A stretch of 64,000 nt of DNA from a bacterium. Lineage in GTDB: Bacteria > Bacillota > Bacilli > Lactobacillales > Streptococcaceae. The DNA lies in assembly GCA_905221105.1 (NCBI GenBank), contig CAJNBW010000001.1:124001-188000 (forward strand), read 5' to 3'. Of the stretch, positions 1 to 8,907 are shown one piece after another. The notes under the pieces were generated by a model, which made no database searches, was not told the origin of the DNA, and worked only from the letters and a program-made list of their open reading frames with translations. Position 1 is the first letter of the stretch; each line of letters opens with the position of its first letter. The translations under genes were made by a program, and so were the position numbers.

Positions 1-849
1 AACAAATATATCCGGATAGTCCAAAAGCGCTTGGCGAATAACAGCTTTCATCTGCCCAGTCTTGCTAGTAAAGAAATCTAGCTTTTCCATAGACAAACGG
101 AGGGCCTTGGCTGTCGCTGCAATCCCTGCCACATTTTCAGTTGTCGAACGATAATCACTCTCTTGACCACCACCTGTTAAAAGGGGCGTAATCTTCTTGC
201 CAGACTTGATATAGACAAAACCAACACCTCGGACACCATGAAACTTATGACTAGAGAAGGTCGCAAAATCCACTCGTTCTGTCAGGTATTTTTCAATTGG
301 AATCTTAGCAAGTGCCTGAACCGCATCAATATGGAAGGAAATAGTTGGCTTGTCTGCCAAGAGTTCTGAAATAGCCTCAATAGGTTGGATAGAGCCGATT
401 TCATTGTTGACCACCATAATAGAGACGAGGGTCGTATCAGGTCGTATCAAAGCTCCTAGAGCCTCAACATCCACAAATCCTTTCTCATCAACTGGAGCAA
501 AATCCACTTCAAATCCTTGACTTTTCAGCCAGAGAGCTGACTCTTTGACTGCCGGATGTTCGATGGCTGATACGATGATGTGCTTGCCAAACTGGGATTT
601 TTCAAAGGCCACACCCTTGATGACCCAGTTATCTCCTTCTGTTCCACCAGAGGTAAAGAAGATTTCATCACTTTTCTTACCAATTAAATCTGCAATTTGC
701 TGACGAGAAGCATCTAAGATTCGTGTTGCCTGGTCTCCCAAACGATGGAGACTAGATGGATTTCCTAAAATTTTTGAAGCCACCTGCATATAGGTTTCAA
801 GGGCTTCAGAATAGGGCTTGGTCGTAGCCGAATTATCAAAGTAGATCAT
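1..849 (-). CDS. Cysteine desulfurase, NifS/IscS family (C-terminus outside window)
   Basis: PLP-dependent aminotransferase-fold enzyme that takes sulfur from cysteine for Fe-S cluster or thio-modification pathways. The frame reads from an ATG at 849 (MIYFDNSATTKP) off the left edge, giving about 283 residues of a family usually near 370-390. Visible motifs are the N-terminal DNSATT, the GGTEGDN cofactor-loop region, the EHPAV segment, the HIDAVQ segment and SSHKFHG, whose lysine should form the Schiff base with PLP. The stop and the C-terminal active-site cysteine loop lie beyond position 1, so the iscS/nifS-type subclass cannot be decided. It is divergent from the next gene. Confidence 0.93.
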   Translation of the reverse strand, partial: MIYFDNSATTKPYSEALETYMQVASKILGNPSSLHRLGDQATRILDASRQQIADLIGKKSDEIFFTSGGTEGDNWVIKGVAFEKSQFGKHIIVSAIEHPAVKESALWLKSQGFEVDFAPVDEKGFVDVEALGALIRPDTTLVSIMVVNNEIGSIQPIEAISELLADKPTISFHIDAVQALAKIPIEKYLTERVDFATFSSHKFHGVRGVGFVYIKSGKKITPLLTGGGQESDYRSTTENVAGIAATAKALRLSMEKLDFFTSKTGQMKAVIRQALLDYPDIFV

Positions 850-987
850 GGTTTCTCACGCTTTCTAAAATCACTCCTTCTATTGTATCATGAAACGGAG
901 CCTGCGACAAGAAAGGGCAATTCCTCTTTTTTTAAGATTTTTTTAAAGAAATGCGGTATAATAAACTTTAATTAAAGGAGAGAATGT

Positions 988-1425
988 ATGTCTAATTATC
1001 GTAGAACTTCAAAACCAAAAACAGAACATCTCAAAAAAGGCTTCACTGTCTTTCAAAAAATCGTTGCTACAATCGCTAGTATCCTTGGCTTAATTACCGC
1101 AAGTATCACAATCATGAACGCCTTGGACAATAATAAAAATACTAAAAAAGAACCTACGACAAGCCAGACGACAACCATTGTCAAAGAAATTCAAAAGGAA
1201 GCCCCTAAGGAAAACACCAGTCCCAATAAGGAAACTAACACTACCCAAGAAAAAACACAACAAGAAGAAACGCCAAAATCTAGCGTCAAGGAAGAGAAAA
1301 AGGAAGAGCAGAAAACATCAACTCAAGATTCTTCTACTCCTGCTCCTACTCCAATTAAACCTGCCGCTGAAAATGAAAAACAGTCCAATAATACTTCTAG
1401 TTCAGAAAATAAAAGTAATCAATAG
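988..1425 (+). CDS. Small membrane-anchored protein with low-complexity polar tail
   Basis: A 145-residue protein of unknown function. The N-terminus is basic (about residues 1-22), followed by one hydrophobic segment (about 23-46, rich in I, A, L and T). After that comes a roughly 100-residue tail of K, E, T, Q, S, N and P with no predicted fold, resembling a disordered spacer. It looks like a single-pass protein with an exported polar tail. It resembles a streptococcal family I remember as DUF6556, which I could not check. A TATAAT box at 957-962 and an AAAGGAGAG ribosome site support the start. A hairpin terminator follows directly. It is monocistronic, between cysteine desulfurase and the convergent ftsK. 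Confidence 0.8.
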   Translation: MSNYRRTSKPKTEHLKKGFTVFQKIVATIASILGLITASITIMNALDNNKNTKKEPTTSQTTTIVKEIQKEAPKENTSPNKETNTTQEKTQQEETPKSSVKEEKKEEQKTSTQDSSTPAPTPIKPAAENEKQSNNTSSSENKSNQ

Positions 1426-1430
1426 CCAGT

Positions 1431-1470
1431 AAAATAGCTCCCTCCAAACTTGGAAAGAAGCTATTTTTTT
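1431..1470. terminator. Bidirectional terminator between the small membrane protein gene and ftsK
   Basis: Arms AAATAGCT (1432-1439) and AGCTATTT (1459-1466) enclose a 19-nt loop and run into a T tract on the plus strand; the A run on the other side serves the minus strand. It separates the convergent genes at 1425 and 1470. Confidence 0.7.
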
Positions 1471-3773
1471 TATTGTTGTAAAACTTTTCTTGGTTTGGTA
1501 CCTTCAGCTGGACCAATGACACCTGCCATCTCCAGTTCTTCCATGAGACGAGTCGCACGGTTAAATCCAACTGACAAACGACGCTGAATCATGGATGCGC
1601 TGGCTTTCTGAGTTTCGATTACCAAAGCCTTGGCTTCTTCAAAAAGCGGATCTCCACCAGCTTCACCCTCTGAAAATTCACCGTCATTTTCAGAAACCTC
1701 ACCTGGATCAAAACTCTCATCGTAGTCCGCGTCTGCCTGAGCCTTGATGAAGTTTACGATGCGTTCGACATCATCATCCGAGATAAAGGAGCCTTGCAAA
1801 CGAACTGGATGATTTTCATCAATCGGTTTAAAGAGCATGTCGCCTCGACCAAGCAGTTTTTCTGCTCCATTTTCATCCAAAATCGTACGAGAGTCTATAC
1901 CAGATGAAACCGCAAATGCCACACGTGACGGAACATTGGCCTTAATCAACCCAGAGATGACATCAACAGATGGACGCTGGGTTGCAAGAATCATGTGGAT
2001 ACCGGCAGCACGCGCCTTCTGTCCAAGTCGGATAATGGCATCTTCTACTTCCTTGCTGGCCACCATCATGAGGTCAGCCAACTCATCCACAATCACAACA
2101 ATGAGTGGCAGCGGAATCTGCTTGTATTCCGACTGGGCGTTGAACTCTTCTACCTTGGCATTAAAGCCTGCAATATTCCGAACCCCTACCTTGGCAAAGA
2201 GTTCATAACGGTTTTCCATCTCATCCACAACCTTTTGCAGGGCCTTGCTGGCCTTGCGTGGATTGGTCACAACTGGAATCAAGAGATGAGGAATGTCATT
2301 GTAAACAGATAACTCAACCATCTTGGGGTCAACCATCATAAATTTGACTTGGTCAGGTCTCGCCTTCATGAGAATACTAGCAATAATGCCGTTAACTGCT
2401 ACCGACTTCCCTGAACCCGTTGAACCTGCGACAAGCAAGTGGGGCATTTTAGAAAGGTCAAAAGCCCTTGCGGTGCCATTAACCGCCTTTCCTAGAGGAA
2501 TTTCCAATAGATTTTCTGCTTTTGTTTGAGATTGTTCCCATAGTTCGCGGAAGGACACAGTCGCAATCTCAGAGTTGGGCACTTCGATACCAACGAGAGA
2601 TTTCCCAGGGATAGGTGCTTCGATTCGGACATCCTTGGCTGCCAAGGCTAGAGCGAGGTCGTCTGCTAGGTTGGAAATACGGTTGACCCGTACACCGACT
2701 GCTGGCTTGACTTCATACTTGGTCACTGATGGCCCAATTTCGGCCCGTTCAACCGTTACCTTGATACCAAAGCTAGCAAAGGTTTCTTCTAGGATTTTGA
2801 TGTTTTCACGAACGATTTTCTTCTCTTTAGACTGGTCTTTAGGTTTATCAGGGGCAAAGAGTTGTAAGCTTGGAAGTTTGTATTCAAGAGCCTCCTTGGC
2901 TGAAAAATCGACCTGAACATCTTCATCATCCAAGGTTTCTTCTTGTTCAGGAAATTCAAGTTCAGCTTGAGGCAAGATGATCTCTGGTTCTACCCACTCT
3001 TCTTCTGGAACCGGTGGAACATCAAGCACAACATCTTCTGTCAGAATTTCACCCGTTTCCATATCAACAGGAGGCAAATCGAGTAAGGCTTTTTCAGCCT
3101 CTTCTTTCTCTAATCTAGCCTCTTCCTCAGCCTTTTGACGAGCTTTTTCTTCTTGTTTGACAAAGCGTTCCTCTTTTCGACGCTCATGCCCTTCCCGCCA
3201 TTTGGCAAAGCCTCTACTGAAAAATTCAGCAATATCGTAAACAGACCAAGGACTAACTAGGAGAGCACCTGCTAAAATCAAGATAGCACCAATAAAGTAA
3301 GTACCGATATTTGAGAAGAGAAAGGCTGTTGGCACATAGAGTCCAACACCAATCAAGCCCCCACCAGCAAAACTAGTTGTTCGAAAACCAGTCAAATCAG
3401 TCACAACCTGAGCCATGGTTCCTTTTAGAACGGACTTGTCCAAGCCATATTTCCAAACCAAGTAGGCCTCAAAAATCAGGAGCAAGCCTGCAAATATAGT
3501 GAAAAAGCCAGATAGGAGGCCTTCCTGTTTTCGGATCCACTTGAAAAAGAAGAGATAGATCAAGAGGCCAAATATTGCCAGATAAGCTAGGCTACCCACC
3601 AGCAAGCGAATTAAATTATAAAGGGTTATACCTGCAGCCCCTAATTTAAAGGCTGCAAAAATCAATAAAAACGCGATTCCTAGCGAAATTAACATTCGTT
3701 GAATCGCTTCTTTTCTTTCGAGTTCTGCTTTAGACGGTCTCCGTCTTGTTTTACTTGTATTCTTGTTTGCCAT
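1470..3773 (-). CDS. ftsK: FtsK/SpoIIIE-family DNA translocase
   Basis: Septum-located DNA pump that clears chromosome ends at division. The 767 residues show several hydrophobic segments between about 25 and 190, a charged E/K/P-rich linker (about 190-300), then the RecA-type motor with Walker A GSTGSGKS (lysine near 456), Walker B in VIVDELADL and the ATQRP motif. The last 70 residues are the DNA-reading gamma winged helix ([18 protein letters not shown]). Length and order are normal for the family. There is no Shine-Dalgarno site: a TATAAT box ends 6 nt before the ATG, so the mRNA may be leaderless. The gene is monocistronic and convergent with the gene at 988. Confidence 0.96.
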   Translation of the reverse strand: MANKNTSKTRRRPSKAELERKEAIQRMLISLGIAFLLIFAAFKLGAAGITLYNLIRLLVGSLAYLAIFGLLIYLFFFKWIRKQEGLLSGFFTIFAGLLLIFEAYLVWKYGLDKSVLKGTMAQVVTDLTGFRTTSFAGGGLIGVGLYVPTAFLFSNIGTYFIGAILILAGALLVSPWSVYDIAEFFSRGFAKWREGHERRKEERFVKQEEKARQKAEEEARLEKEEAEKALLDLPPVDMETGEILTEDVVLDVPPVPEEEWVEPEIILPQAELEFPEQEETLDDEDVQVDFSAKEALEYKLPSLQLFAPDKPKDQSKEKKIVRENIKILEETFASFGIKVTVERAEIGPSVTKYEVKPAVGVRVNRISNLADDLALALAAKDVRIEAPIPGKSLVGIEVPNSEIATVSFRELWEQSQTKAENLLEIPLGKAVNGTARAFDLSKMPHLLVAGSTGSGKSVAVNGIIASILMKARPDQVKFMMVDPKMVELSVYNDIPHLLIPVVTNPRKASKALQKVVDEMENRYELFAKVGVRNIAGFNAKVEEFNAQSEYKQIPLPLIVVIVDELADLMMVASKEVEDAIIRLGQKARAAGIHMILATQRPSVDVISGLIKANVPSRVAFAVSSGIDSRTILDENGAEKLLGRGDMLFKPIDENHPVRLQGSFISDDDVERIVNFIKAQADADYDESFDPGEVSENDGEFSEGEAGGDPLFEEAKALVIETQKASASMIQRRLSVGFNRATRLMEELEMAGVIGPAEGTKPRKVLQQ

Positions 3774-3779
3774 TCTTCT

Positions 3780-3788
3780 ATTATACCA
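3780..3788 (-). promoter_or_regulatory. ftsK extended -10 promoter placed for a leaderless transcript
   Basis: On the minus strand TGG-TATAAT is followed by AGAAGA and then the ATG. Only 6 nt separate the -10 hexamer from the start codon, so initiation would fall at or next to the A of ATG. No -35 matching the consensus is evident, which fits an extended -10 promoter. Confidence 0.6.
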
Positions 3789-3811
3789 TATTTGACAGAC
3801 ATTTCGGAAAG

Positions 3812-3848
3812 AGAAAAGACTGCACCAAACAGTACAATCTTTTCATTT
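3812..3848. terminator. Probable terminator downstream of fruA
   Basis: An imperfect hairpin with GAAAAGA...TCTTTTC outer arms and an ACTG...CAGT inner stem lies between the fruA stop and the ftsK promoter. Confidence 0.45.
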
Positions 3849-3860
3849 TATATCTAATTT

Positions 3861-5813
3861 TTATGCTTGTGGTTTGCGGAGGTAACCATAAACCACACCA
3901 CTTACGATTGCTCCTACCAAGACAGAGGCAAGGTAAAGAAGAGCATTTGAAGTGAGGGCGATAACGAAGATTCCTCCGTGTGGCGCCATGAGTTTGATAC
4001 CAGTAAGACCAACGAGGCCACCTGCTACTGCTGAACCAAGGATGAAACTTGGAATCGCACGAGCTGGGTCAGCGGCACCAAATGGAATCGCTCCCTCAGT
4101 GATAAATGACAAGCCCATGATGATGTTTGTCAAACCAGAGTTGCGTTCTTCCTTAGTAAATTTATCTTTGAAAAGAAGGGTTGCGACAAAGATTGCAAGT
4201 GGTGGCACCATTCCTCCAGCCATAACTGCTGCCATAGCCACAGAACCACCTGAAGAAACAGTCGCTGCAAGCGTACCTGTACCAAAGACATAGGCCGCTT
4301 TGTTAACTGGTCCACCCATGTCAACAGCCATCATTCCACCAAGGACGATACCAAGAAGGACAGCTGAACCTCCTCCAAGACCGCCTAGGAAGTCATTCAT
4401 GGCAGTGTTGATTGCTGCCATTGGAATATTAACAGCTAGCATGACAAATCCTGTCAAGATTGTTCCAAGAAGTGGCAAGAGAAGGATTGATTTAGCACCT
4501 TCAAGTGAACGAGGAACTTTAACGTATTTCTTGATAGCAAGAACCAAAGCACCTGCGATAAATCCACCCACAAGGGCACCTAGGAAACCAGATGAGACAC
4601 CTGCAAGAGTTGAAGTTGCTTCACCACCTGCTGCATAAGGGATTTTCCCAAAGGCAAAACCTTCTTTAGCAATAGCACCAGCCACGAAACCTGCTACCAA
4701 ACCTGGTTTTTCAGCAATTGAGTAAGCAACATATCCTGCAAAGACTGGAAGCATCAAACCAAAGGCTGCACCACCAATTTTCATGAACATAGAAGCTAGT
4801 TCATGGTAAGAACCAAGATTGCCAAGATTTTCATTTGGCACACCCAAAGCACCATCAATCAAGAAGGCAAGGGCAATCATGATACCACCACCGATAACGA
4901 ATGGCAACATTTGAGATACACCACTCATCAAGTGTTTGTAGAAGGCACCACCAAGGCTCTGTTTTTCATTGCTTATAGTTGCAGCTTTTGCACCATTAGC
5001 AGCACGATAAACTTCTGCATCTCCAGAAAGAGCCAAGTTGATCAACTCTTCTGTCTTACGGATACCATCAGCCACTGGACGATTAATCAATGGTTTCCCA
5101 TCGAAACGATCCATTTCAACGGCCTTGTCTGCTGTGATGATAACAGCTTTAGCCTTACGGATATCTTCTGCAGTTAGTTGGTTGCCGACTCCACTGGCAC
5201 CGTTGGTTTCAACCTTGATCCCAACACCCATTTCAGCAGCCACTTTTTGAAGAGCTTCTTGAGCCATGTATGTGTGCGCAATACCTGTCGTACAAGCTGT
5301 AACAGCTACGATAAAGTCACCGGATTCATTGGCAGGCGCTTGAACAGGCTCCTCAGCCTTTTCTGAAGCTTGGTCAAAAAGCTCAATGACTTGGTCAGCT
5401 GATGTTGCTTGACGAAGCTTGTCAGCAAAACCGTCTTTCATCAAGTATTGAGACAATTCCGCCAAGGCTGCCAAATGAGTGTCATTGGCACCTTCTGGAG
5501 CCGCAATCATGAAGAAGAGGTCTGTTGGTTGCCCGTCCAAGCTCTCATAGTCAACACCCTTGTTTGACTTAGCAAAGAGAACTGTCGCTTCTTTGACAGC
5601 AGCGTTTTTGCTGTGAGGCATAGCAATTCCCTCACCCAAGCCTGTAGAAGTCAAAGCTTCACGCGCCAAAATACCTTCTTTAAATGTTTCAAAATCTGTC
5701 ACATAACCGTGATCTATCAAACTTTTAATCATCTCTTCGATGACAGCTGTTTTTTCAGTTGCCTGCACATCCAGCAACATGACATCTTTTCTCAATAGGT
5801 CTTGAATTTTCAT
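3861..5813 (-). CDS. fruA: Fructose-specific PTS enzyme IIABC
   Basis: Imports fructose and phosphorylates it to fructose 1-phosphate at the membrane. The 650 residues are in A-B-C order. The IIA domain carries the phosphorylated histidine at 67 (AMPHSKN). The IIB domain has the phosphocysteine at 174 (VTACTTGIAHTYMA). A linker around 270 leads into a IIC domain of multiple hydrophobic helices (about 285-648). The ATG overlaps the end of fruB by 4 nt, showing translational coupling. It is the last gene of fruR-fruB-fruA, so its substrate follows from the neighbouring 1-phosphofructokinase as well as from the fructose-family sequence. Confidence 0.96.
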   Translation of the reverse strand: MKIQDLLRKDVMLLDVQATEKTAVIEEMIKSLIDHGYVTDFETFKEGILAREALTSTGLGEGIAMPHSKNAAVKEATVLFAKSNKGVDYESLDGQPTDLFFMIAAPEGANDTHLAALAELSQYLMKDGFADKLRQATSADQVIELFDQASEKAEEPVQAPANESGDFIVAVTACTTGIAHTYMAQEALQKVAAEMGVGIKVETNGASGVGNQLTAEDIRKAKAVIITADKAVEMDRFDGKPLINRPVADGIRKTEELINLALSGDAEVYRAANGAKAATISNEKQSLGGAFYKHLMSGVSQMLPFVIGGGIMIALAFLIDGALGVPNENLGNLGSYHELASMFMKIGGAAFGLMLPVFAGYVAYSIAEKPGLVAGFVAGAIAKEGFAFGKIPYAAGGEATSTLAGVSSGFLGALVGGFIAGALVLAIKKYVKVPRSLEGAKSILLLPLLGTILTGFVMLAVNIPMAAINTAMNDFLGGLGGGSAVLLGIVLGGMMAVDMGGPVNKAAYVFGTGTLAATVSSGGSVAMAAVMAGGMVPPLAIFVATLLFKDKFTKEERNSGLTNIIMGLSFITEGAIPFGAADPARAIPSFILGSAVAGGLVGLTGIKLMAPHGGIFVIALTSNALLYLASVLVGAIVSGVVYGYLRKPQA

Positions 5814-6721
5814 CGTTTTTCTACCTCAACTTTTTCATATGTTTCTTTAATAAATTCCGCTGTTGCCAAGTCATCTGAGAAGGTCGTTGCTGTTCCGCAA
5901 GCTACTCCCCATTTGAAGGCTTCTACTGCGTCTTTTGATTTGACAAATTCACCTGTAAATCCGGCAACCATAGAGTCACCAGCTCCAACTGAATTTTTGA
6001 CTGTTCCCTTGATAGGTTTTGCGAAGTAAGATCCCTCAGATGTGACAAGAAGAGCACCATCCCCAGCCATAGAGATAATGACGTTTTGAGCACCTTTAGT
6101 CAGCAATTCTCGAGCATATTTCTCGATTTCATCTAAACTTTCAAGTTTCACTCCAAAGATAGCTCCAAGTTCGTGATTGTTTGGTTTAACTAAAAGTGGC
6201 TGGTAGTCCAAACTATCAATCAAGGTCTGACCTTCGAAGTCACAGACCACTTGAGCACCTGTCTGACGAGTCAAGGCAATCAAATCCTTGTAGATGACAT
6301 TCCCTAAGTTTTTAGCACTTGAACCCGCAAACACAACTGTATCTTCTGCAGCCAAACTAGACAGAATAGTTTTCAATTCTTCTAGCTGAGCTGGTTCCAC
6401 GTTTGGACCCGTTCCGTTGATTTCTGTTTCTTGGTCCGCTTTAATCTTAACATTGATACGAGTATCTTCTGCCACTTGGACAAAACGTGTCTCGATTTCT
6501 TCCTCTGCAAGGGTATCTGTGATAAATTTACCAGTAAATCCTCCGATAAATCCAGTCGCTGTATTGGGAATATCCAATCGTTTCAAGACACGACTAACAT
6601 TGATTCCTTTCCCACCAGCAAACTTATCATCACTGTCCATACGATTGACACTACCGACTTGGACTTGGTCCAAGCGCACGATATAGTCAATGGATGGATT
6701 GAGTGTGACTGTATAAATCAT
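5810..6721 (-). CDS. fruB: 1-phosphofructokinase
   Basis: PfkB-family sugar kinase converting fructose 1-phosphate to fructose 1,6-bisphosphate. The 303 residues match the family length. The N-terminal substrate signature is GGKGINVSRVL (about 37-47) and the C-terminal ATP/anion-hole signature is GAGDSMVAGF (about 246-255), with the aspartate as catalytic base. Overlaps of 4 nt with fruR upstream and fruA downstream make a coupled operon. The product of FruA is the substrate of this enzyme. Other databases use fruK for the same gene. Confidence 0.96.
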   Translation of the reverse strand: MIYTVTLNPSIDYIVRLDQVQVGSVNRMDSDDKFAGGKGINVSRVLKRLDIPNTATGFIGGFTGKFITDTLAEEEIETRFVQVAEDTRINVKIKADQETEINGTGPNVEPAQLEELKTILSSLAAEDTVVFAGSSAKNLGNVIYKDLIALTRQTGAQVVCDFEGQTLIDSLDYQPLLVKPNNHELGAIFGVKLESLDEIEKYARELLTKGAQNVIISMAGDGALLVTSEGSYFAKPIKGTVKNSVGAGDSMVAGFTGEFVKSKDAVEAFKWGVACGTATTFSDDLATAEFIKETYEKVEVEKR

Positions 6722-7458
6722 ACTTCTATTACCTCCGTTTTTTCTTTTATTGTCTGCAAGAGTTCATGCCCTTGACTGGTGATAACAATGGCTCGTTTTA
6801 ATGGCGCTACCTTAGCAAAGCAAGTTTGTCCAATTTTTGATGAATCCACCAAGACATAGGTCTGTTTGGCATTCTCCAAAATAGCTCGCTTAACAGCTCC
6901 CTCTTCCATATCAGGAGTCGTATAATAGCCATCGTCCACACCATTCATTCCGATAAAGGCACGGTCAAAGTGCAATTGGTTAATCTGGTTAAGAGCAACG
7001 CCCCCGATGCTAGCATCCGTCGCCGTCTTGACACTTCCTCCAACCATGACAGTTGGAATCTGCTTTTCAACCAACTGAGCTGCATGGTGAATGGAGTTGG
7101 TCACGACTGTAACATTCTTATTGACCAATTCATGAATCAAAAAGGCTGTCGTTGTTCCAGCATCGATAAAAATGACATCTTGTTCCTTAATCAGAGAGGC
7201 TGCCTTCTGAGCAAGCAACTTCTTCTCTTGAAGGTTTTTGACAGATTTTTCTTGAATGGTTTCTTCTTCCTGCAAGGAGTGGGGTAATTCTGCTCCACCA
7301 TGCACACGACGAAGCTTGTTTTCTGCTTCCAACTCATCTAAGTCTCTTCGAACCGTTGATTCTGACGTTTCTAGCAAACTAACTAATTTTTCTAGAGAAA
7401 CTACATGATGTTGATTTAACTCCTCTAAAATCAGTTGCTTCCGCTCTGTTTTTAACAC
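6718..7458 (-). CDS. fruR: DeoR-family repressor of the fructose operon
   Basis: The 246-residue protein has an N-terminal DeoR winged helix (about 1-57, including ESTVRRDLDELE and the RRVHGGA hinge) and a C-terminal sugar-phosphate sensing domain (about 75-240, with DAGTTT and VTNS motifs). In related systems the effector is fructose 1-phosphate. The start is GTG at 7458 with a strong AGGAGGTGA site. It is first gene of fruR-fruB-fruA. Two copies of TTTCTTTCAAA upstream are good operator candidates, so autoregulation is likely. Confidence 0.92.
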   Translation of the reverse strand: MLKTERKQLILEELNQHHVVSLEKLVSLLETSESTVRRDLDELEAENKLRRVHGGAELPHSLQEEETIQEKSVKNLQEKKLLAQKAASLIKEQDVIFIDAGTTTAFLIHELVNKNVTVVTNSIHHAAQLVEKQIPTVMVGGSVKTATDASIGGVALNQINQLHFDRAFIGMNGVDDGYYTTPDMEEGAVKRAILENAKQTYVLVDSSKIGQTCFAKVAPLKRAIVITSQGHELLQTIKEKTEVIEV

Positions 7459-7479
7459 CGAATCACCTCCTGTTATCGT

Positions 7480-7545
7480 TTACACTATTCATTCTATCAC
7501 ACTTTCTTTCAAAGTCAAGCACTTTTTGTCGTTTTCTTTCAAAAT
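7480..7545 (-). promoter_or_regulatory. fruRBA promoter with two candidate FruR operator repeats
   Basis: On the minus strand a TTGACT -35 is followed after 16 nt by a TAGAAT -10 preceded by TG. Direct repeats of TTTCTTTCAAA (plus strand 7503-7513 and 7533-7543), 30 bp apart, surround the -35. GAAAG-type direct repeats at helical spacing are typical of DeoR-family operators; FruR binding is inferred. Confidence 0.6.
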
Positions 7546-7577
7546 CTATCATTTTTTCTTATTTCCAGAATTTTTAT

Positions 7578-7606
7578 TGCAAGATAAGAGCCTTTATGGT
7601 AGACTA
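7578..7606 (+). promoter_or_regulatory. Promoter of tRNA-Ser
   Basis: TTGCAA -35 (7578-7583), a 17-nt spacer and TAGACT -10 (7601-7606) lie 14 nt before the tRNA 5' end. Confidence 0.5.
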
Positions 7607-7620
7607 TTTGAGTAAGTATT

Positions 7621-7708
7621 GGAAGATTACTCAAGAGGCTTAAGAGGCCGTGTTGGAAACGCGGTAGGCGTGTAACAGCGTGCGTGGGTTCGAATCCCAT
7701 GTCTTCCG
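7621..7708 (+). tRNA. tRNA-Ser(GGA)
   Basis: An 88-nt class II tRNA with a long variable arm. The acceptor stem GGAAGAT pairs with GTCTTCC, and the discriminator base is G as expected for serine. The anticodon stem CCGTG/CGCGG encloses loop TTGGAAA with anticodon GGA at 7655-7657, reading UCC and UCU. The T arm has GGTTCGAATCC. The 3' CCA is not encoded. Confidence 0.93.
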
Positions 7709-7742
7709 TGGAAAAGAAAAATTATTTCTAGGATGCGACAAA

Positions 7743-7800
7743 TGTTGTATCCTTTGTTGTATCCTTTTTTCGCAAAAGAATACCAAGGAATACCAAAGAC
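7743..7800. repeat. Short tandem repeats between tRNA-Ser and tmRNA
   Basis: The 12-mer TGTTGTATCCTT occurs twice in a row (7743-7766), and GAATACCAAG/GAATACCAAA is a nearby 10-bp pair. No gene is supported in this spacer. Confidence 0.5.
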
Positions 7801-7807
7801 AAAAATA

Positions 7808-7834
7808 AAAAACGTTGATTTAACAACGTTTTAC
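7808..7834 (-). terminator. tmRNA terminator
   Basis: Perfect 7-bp arms AACGTTG (7811-7817) and CAACGTT (7824-7830) with a 6-nt loop; on the minus strand they are followed by a T tract. It lies about 35 nt past the mature tmRNA end. Confidence 0.75.
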
Positions 7835-7864
7835 CAAGGAATGTGAAAGAATGCAAAGGAATAA

Positions 7865-8209
7865 TGGAGCCGGTGGGAGTCGAACCCACGTCCAAACACC
7901 TGCCAACATATTTGTCTACAACCATAGGTTATGTATTAGTTTAACAGTTCCTCGACACATAACTCAAGCCTAGAAACTGCGAGTCTATCAATCTCTTATC
8001 AAGCCGCTAGACAAGGCTTGATCGTATCTCGCTAATAATAAGACCTGTCATTGAACACGAGCAATCCAAATCGGGTCACGCCTGCTGGTTTTTAGGCAGC
8101 TAAAGCGTAAGAAGTGTTATTTTTTGCAGTTATATTTAACTGAGCGTTTACGTCGCCACACGAGTCGCAAAATATGCCTCATAATGCCTGTCGAATCCGT
8201 AACGACCCC
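7865..8209 (-). ncRNA. ssrA: tmRNA
   Basis: 345-nt transfer-messenger RNA for ribosome rescue and proteolysis tagging. The 5' end reads GGGGTCGTTACGGATTCGAC on the minus strand and the encoded 3' CCA is at 7867-7865. The tag frame (8127-8095) encodes AKNNTSYALAA, followed by TAA at 8094-8092. The tRNA-like end has a T arm of the GGTTCGA type in the segment just before the CCA. The promoter has TTGCAT (8249-8254), 17 nt and TATAAT (8226-8231), about 16 nt before the mature end, so 5' processing by RNase P is expected. Confidence 0.97.
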
Positions 8210-8225
8210 AAAAGACAATAAAACC

Positions 8226-8254
8226 ATTATACCTTATCTAACTCAAAAATGCAA
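8226..8254 (-). promoter_or_regulatory. Promoter of ssrA
   Basis: On the minus strand a TTGCAT -35 (8249-8254), a 17-nt spacer and a TATAAT -10 (8226-8231). The short gap to the SGNH gene contains nothing else recognisable. Confidence 0.65.
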
Positions 8255-8270
8255 AAGGGAAATCAACTAA

Positions 8271-8906
8271 CTAAAAAAGATAGTTTTTCAAGGCTTTTGA
8301 TAAAACCTGATAACCGGCAACACTCAGGTGCAATCCATCAGTAGTATAGTCTTTTTTGAGTTGGCCTGCTTGGTCTGTCAAACAATCAAATACTGGCACA
8401 AATTCCACCTGCATATAGGCAGAAGCAAGCTCTTGATAGGCTTGATTCCAGTTCTGAATTTTTTCATTCGTGCGGATATAGACCGTCTGCTTGTAGTCTT
8501 CTCCCTCATTGACTGGCAAAATGGAAAGCAATTTAATCTCTGTCAGTGGATAATCGCGAGCAATGGATTGAATGATAGCTTCGAGATTATTGAGAGCCTC
8601 ATTCAAAAGAACATCCTTCCCGATATCGTTCGTCCCAATCAGAAGGACAATTTTATCTATCGCTCCACCATAAAGATGAGCATCAAGGTTATCTAGCAAC
8701 AGCCCTGTCTGATATCCTCGAATGCCTCGATTGACAATTGTCTTTGAAGTCCCAAACAACTCCTGCAGAGGGTAATACTCAACAATGGAATCCCCAATGA
8801 AAAGGATATCAGGCTCTACAACTGAAACTTGATTTAAGTGACGATACTTAGTTTGGATTTTTTCTTGTTCCTTTAGGAGCCAATTTTCTAGTAACTGTAC
8901 TGCCAC
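8271..8906 (-). CDS. SGNH/GDSL-family hydrolase
   Basis: A 211-residue esterase/acylhydrolase-fold protein. Block I has FIGDSIVEY with the nucleophile serine near 40, a glycine-containing block II follows, block III is GTND (91-94) and block V has D190 and H193 in TDGLHL. All catalytic positions are present. The family is often annotated as platelet-activating factor acetylhydrolase-like, but the true substrate is unknown. No signal peptide is visible, so it is probably cytoplasmic. The start is GTG with an AAGGAG site. It starts 1 nt after the HAD phosphatase gene ends, so the two are probably co-transcribed. Confidence 0.85.
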   Translation of the reverse strand: MAVQLLENWLLKEQEKIQTKYRHLNQVSVVEPDILFIGDSIVEYYPLQELFGTSKTIVNRGIRGYQTGLLLDNLDAHLYGGAIDKIVLLIGTNDIGKDVLLNEALNNLEAIIQSIARDYPLTEIKLLSILPVNEGEDYKQTVYIRTNEKIQNWNQAYQELASAYMQVEFVPVFDCLTDQAGQLKKDYTTDGLHLSVAGYQVLSKALKNYLF

Positions 8907-8907
8907 T

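Noticed and set aside
1178..1432. 84-residue lysine/leucine-rich ORF on the plus strand
   Set aside because: It is an alternative frame of the low-complexity tail of the gene at 988-1425 and has no ribosome site of its own.
7728..7925. 65-residue minus-strand ORF
   Set aside because: It overlaps the tmRNA 3' end and its terminator; its N-terminal part is a translation of the tRNA-like domain.
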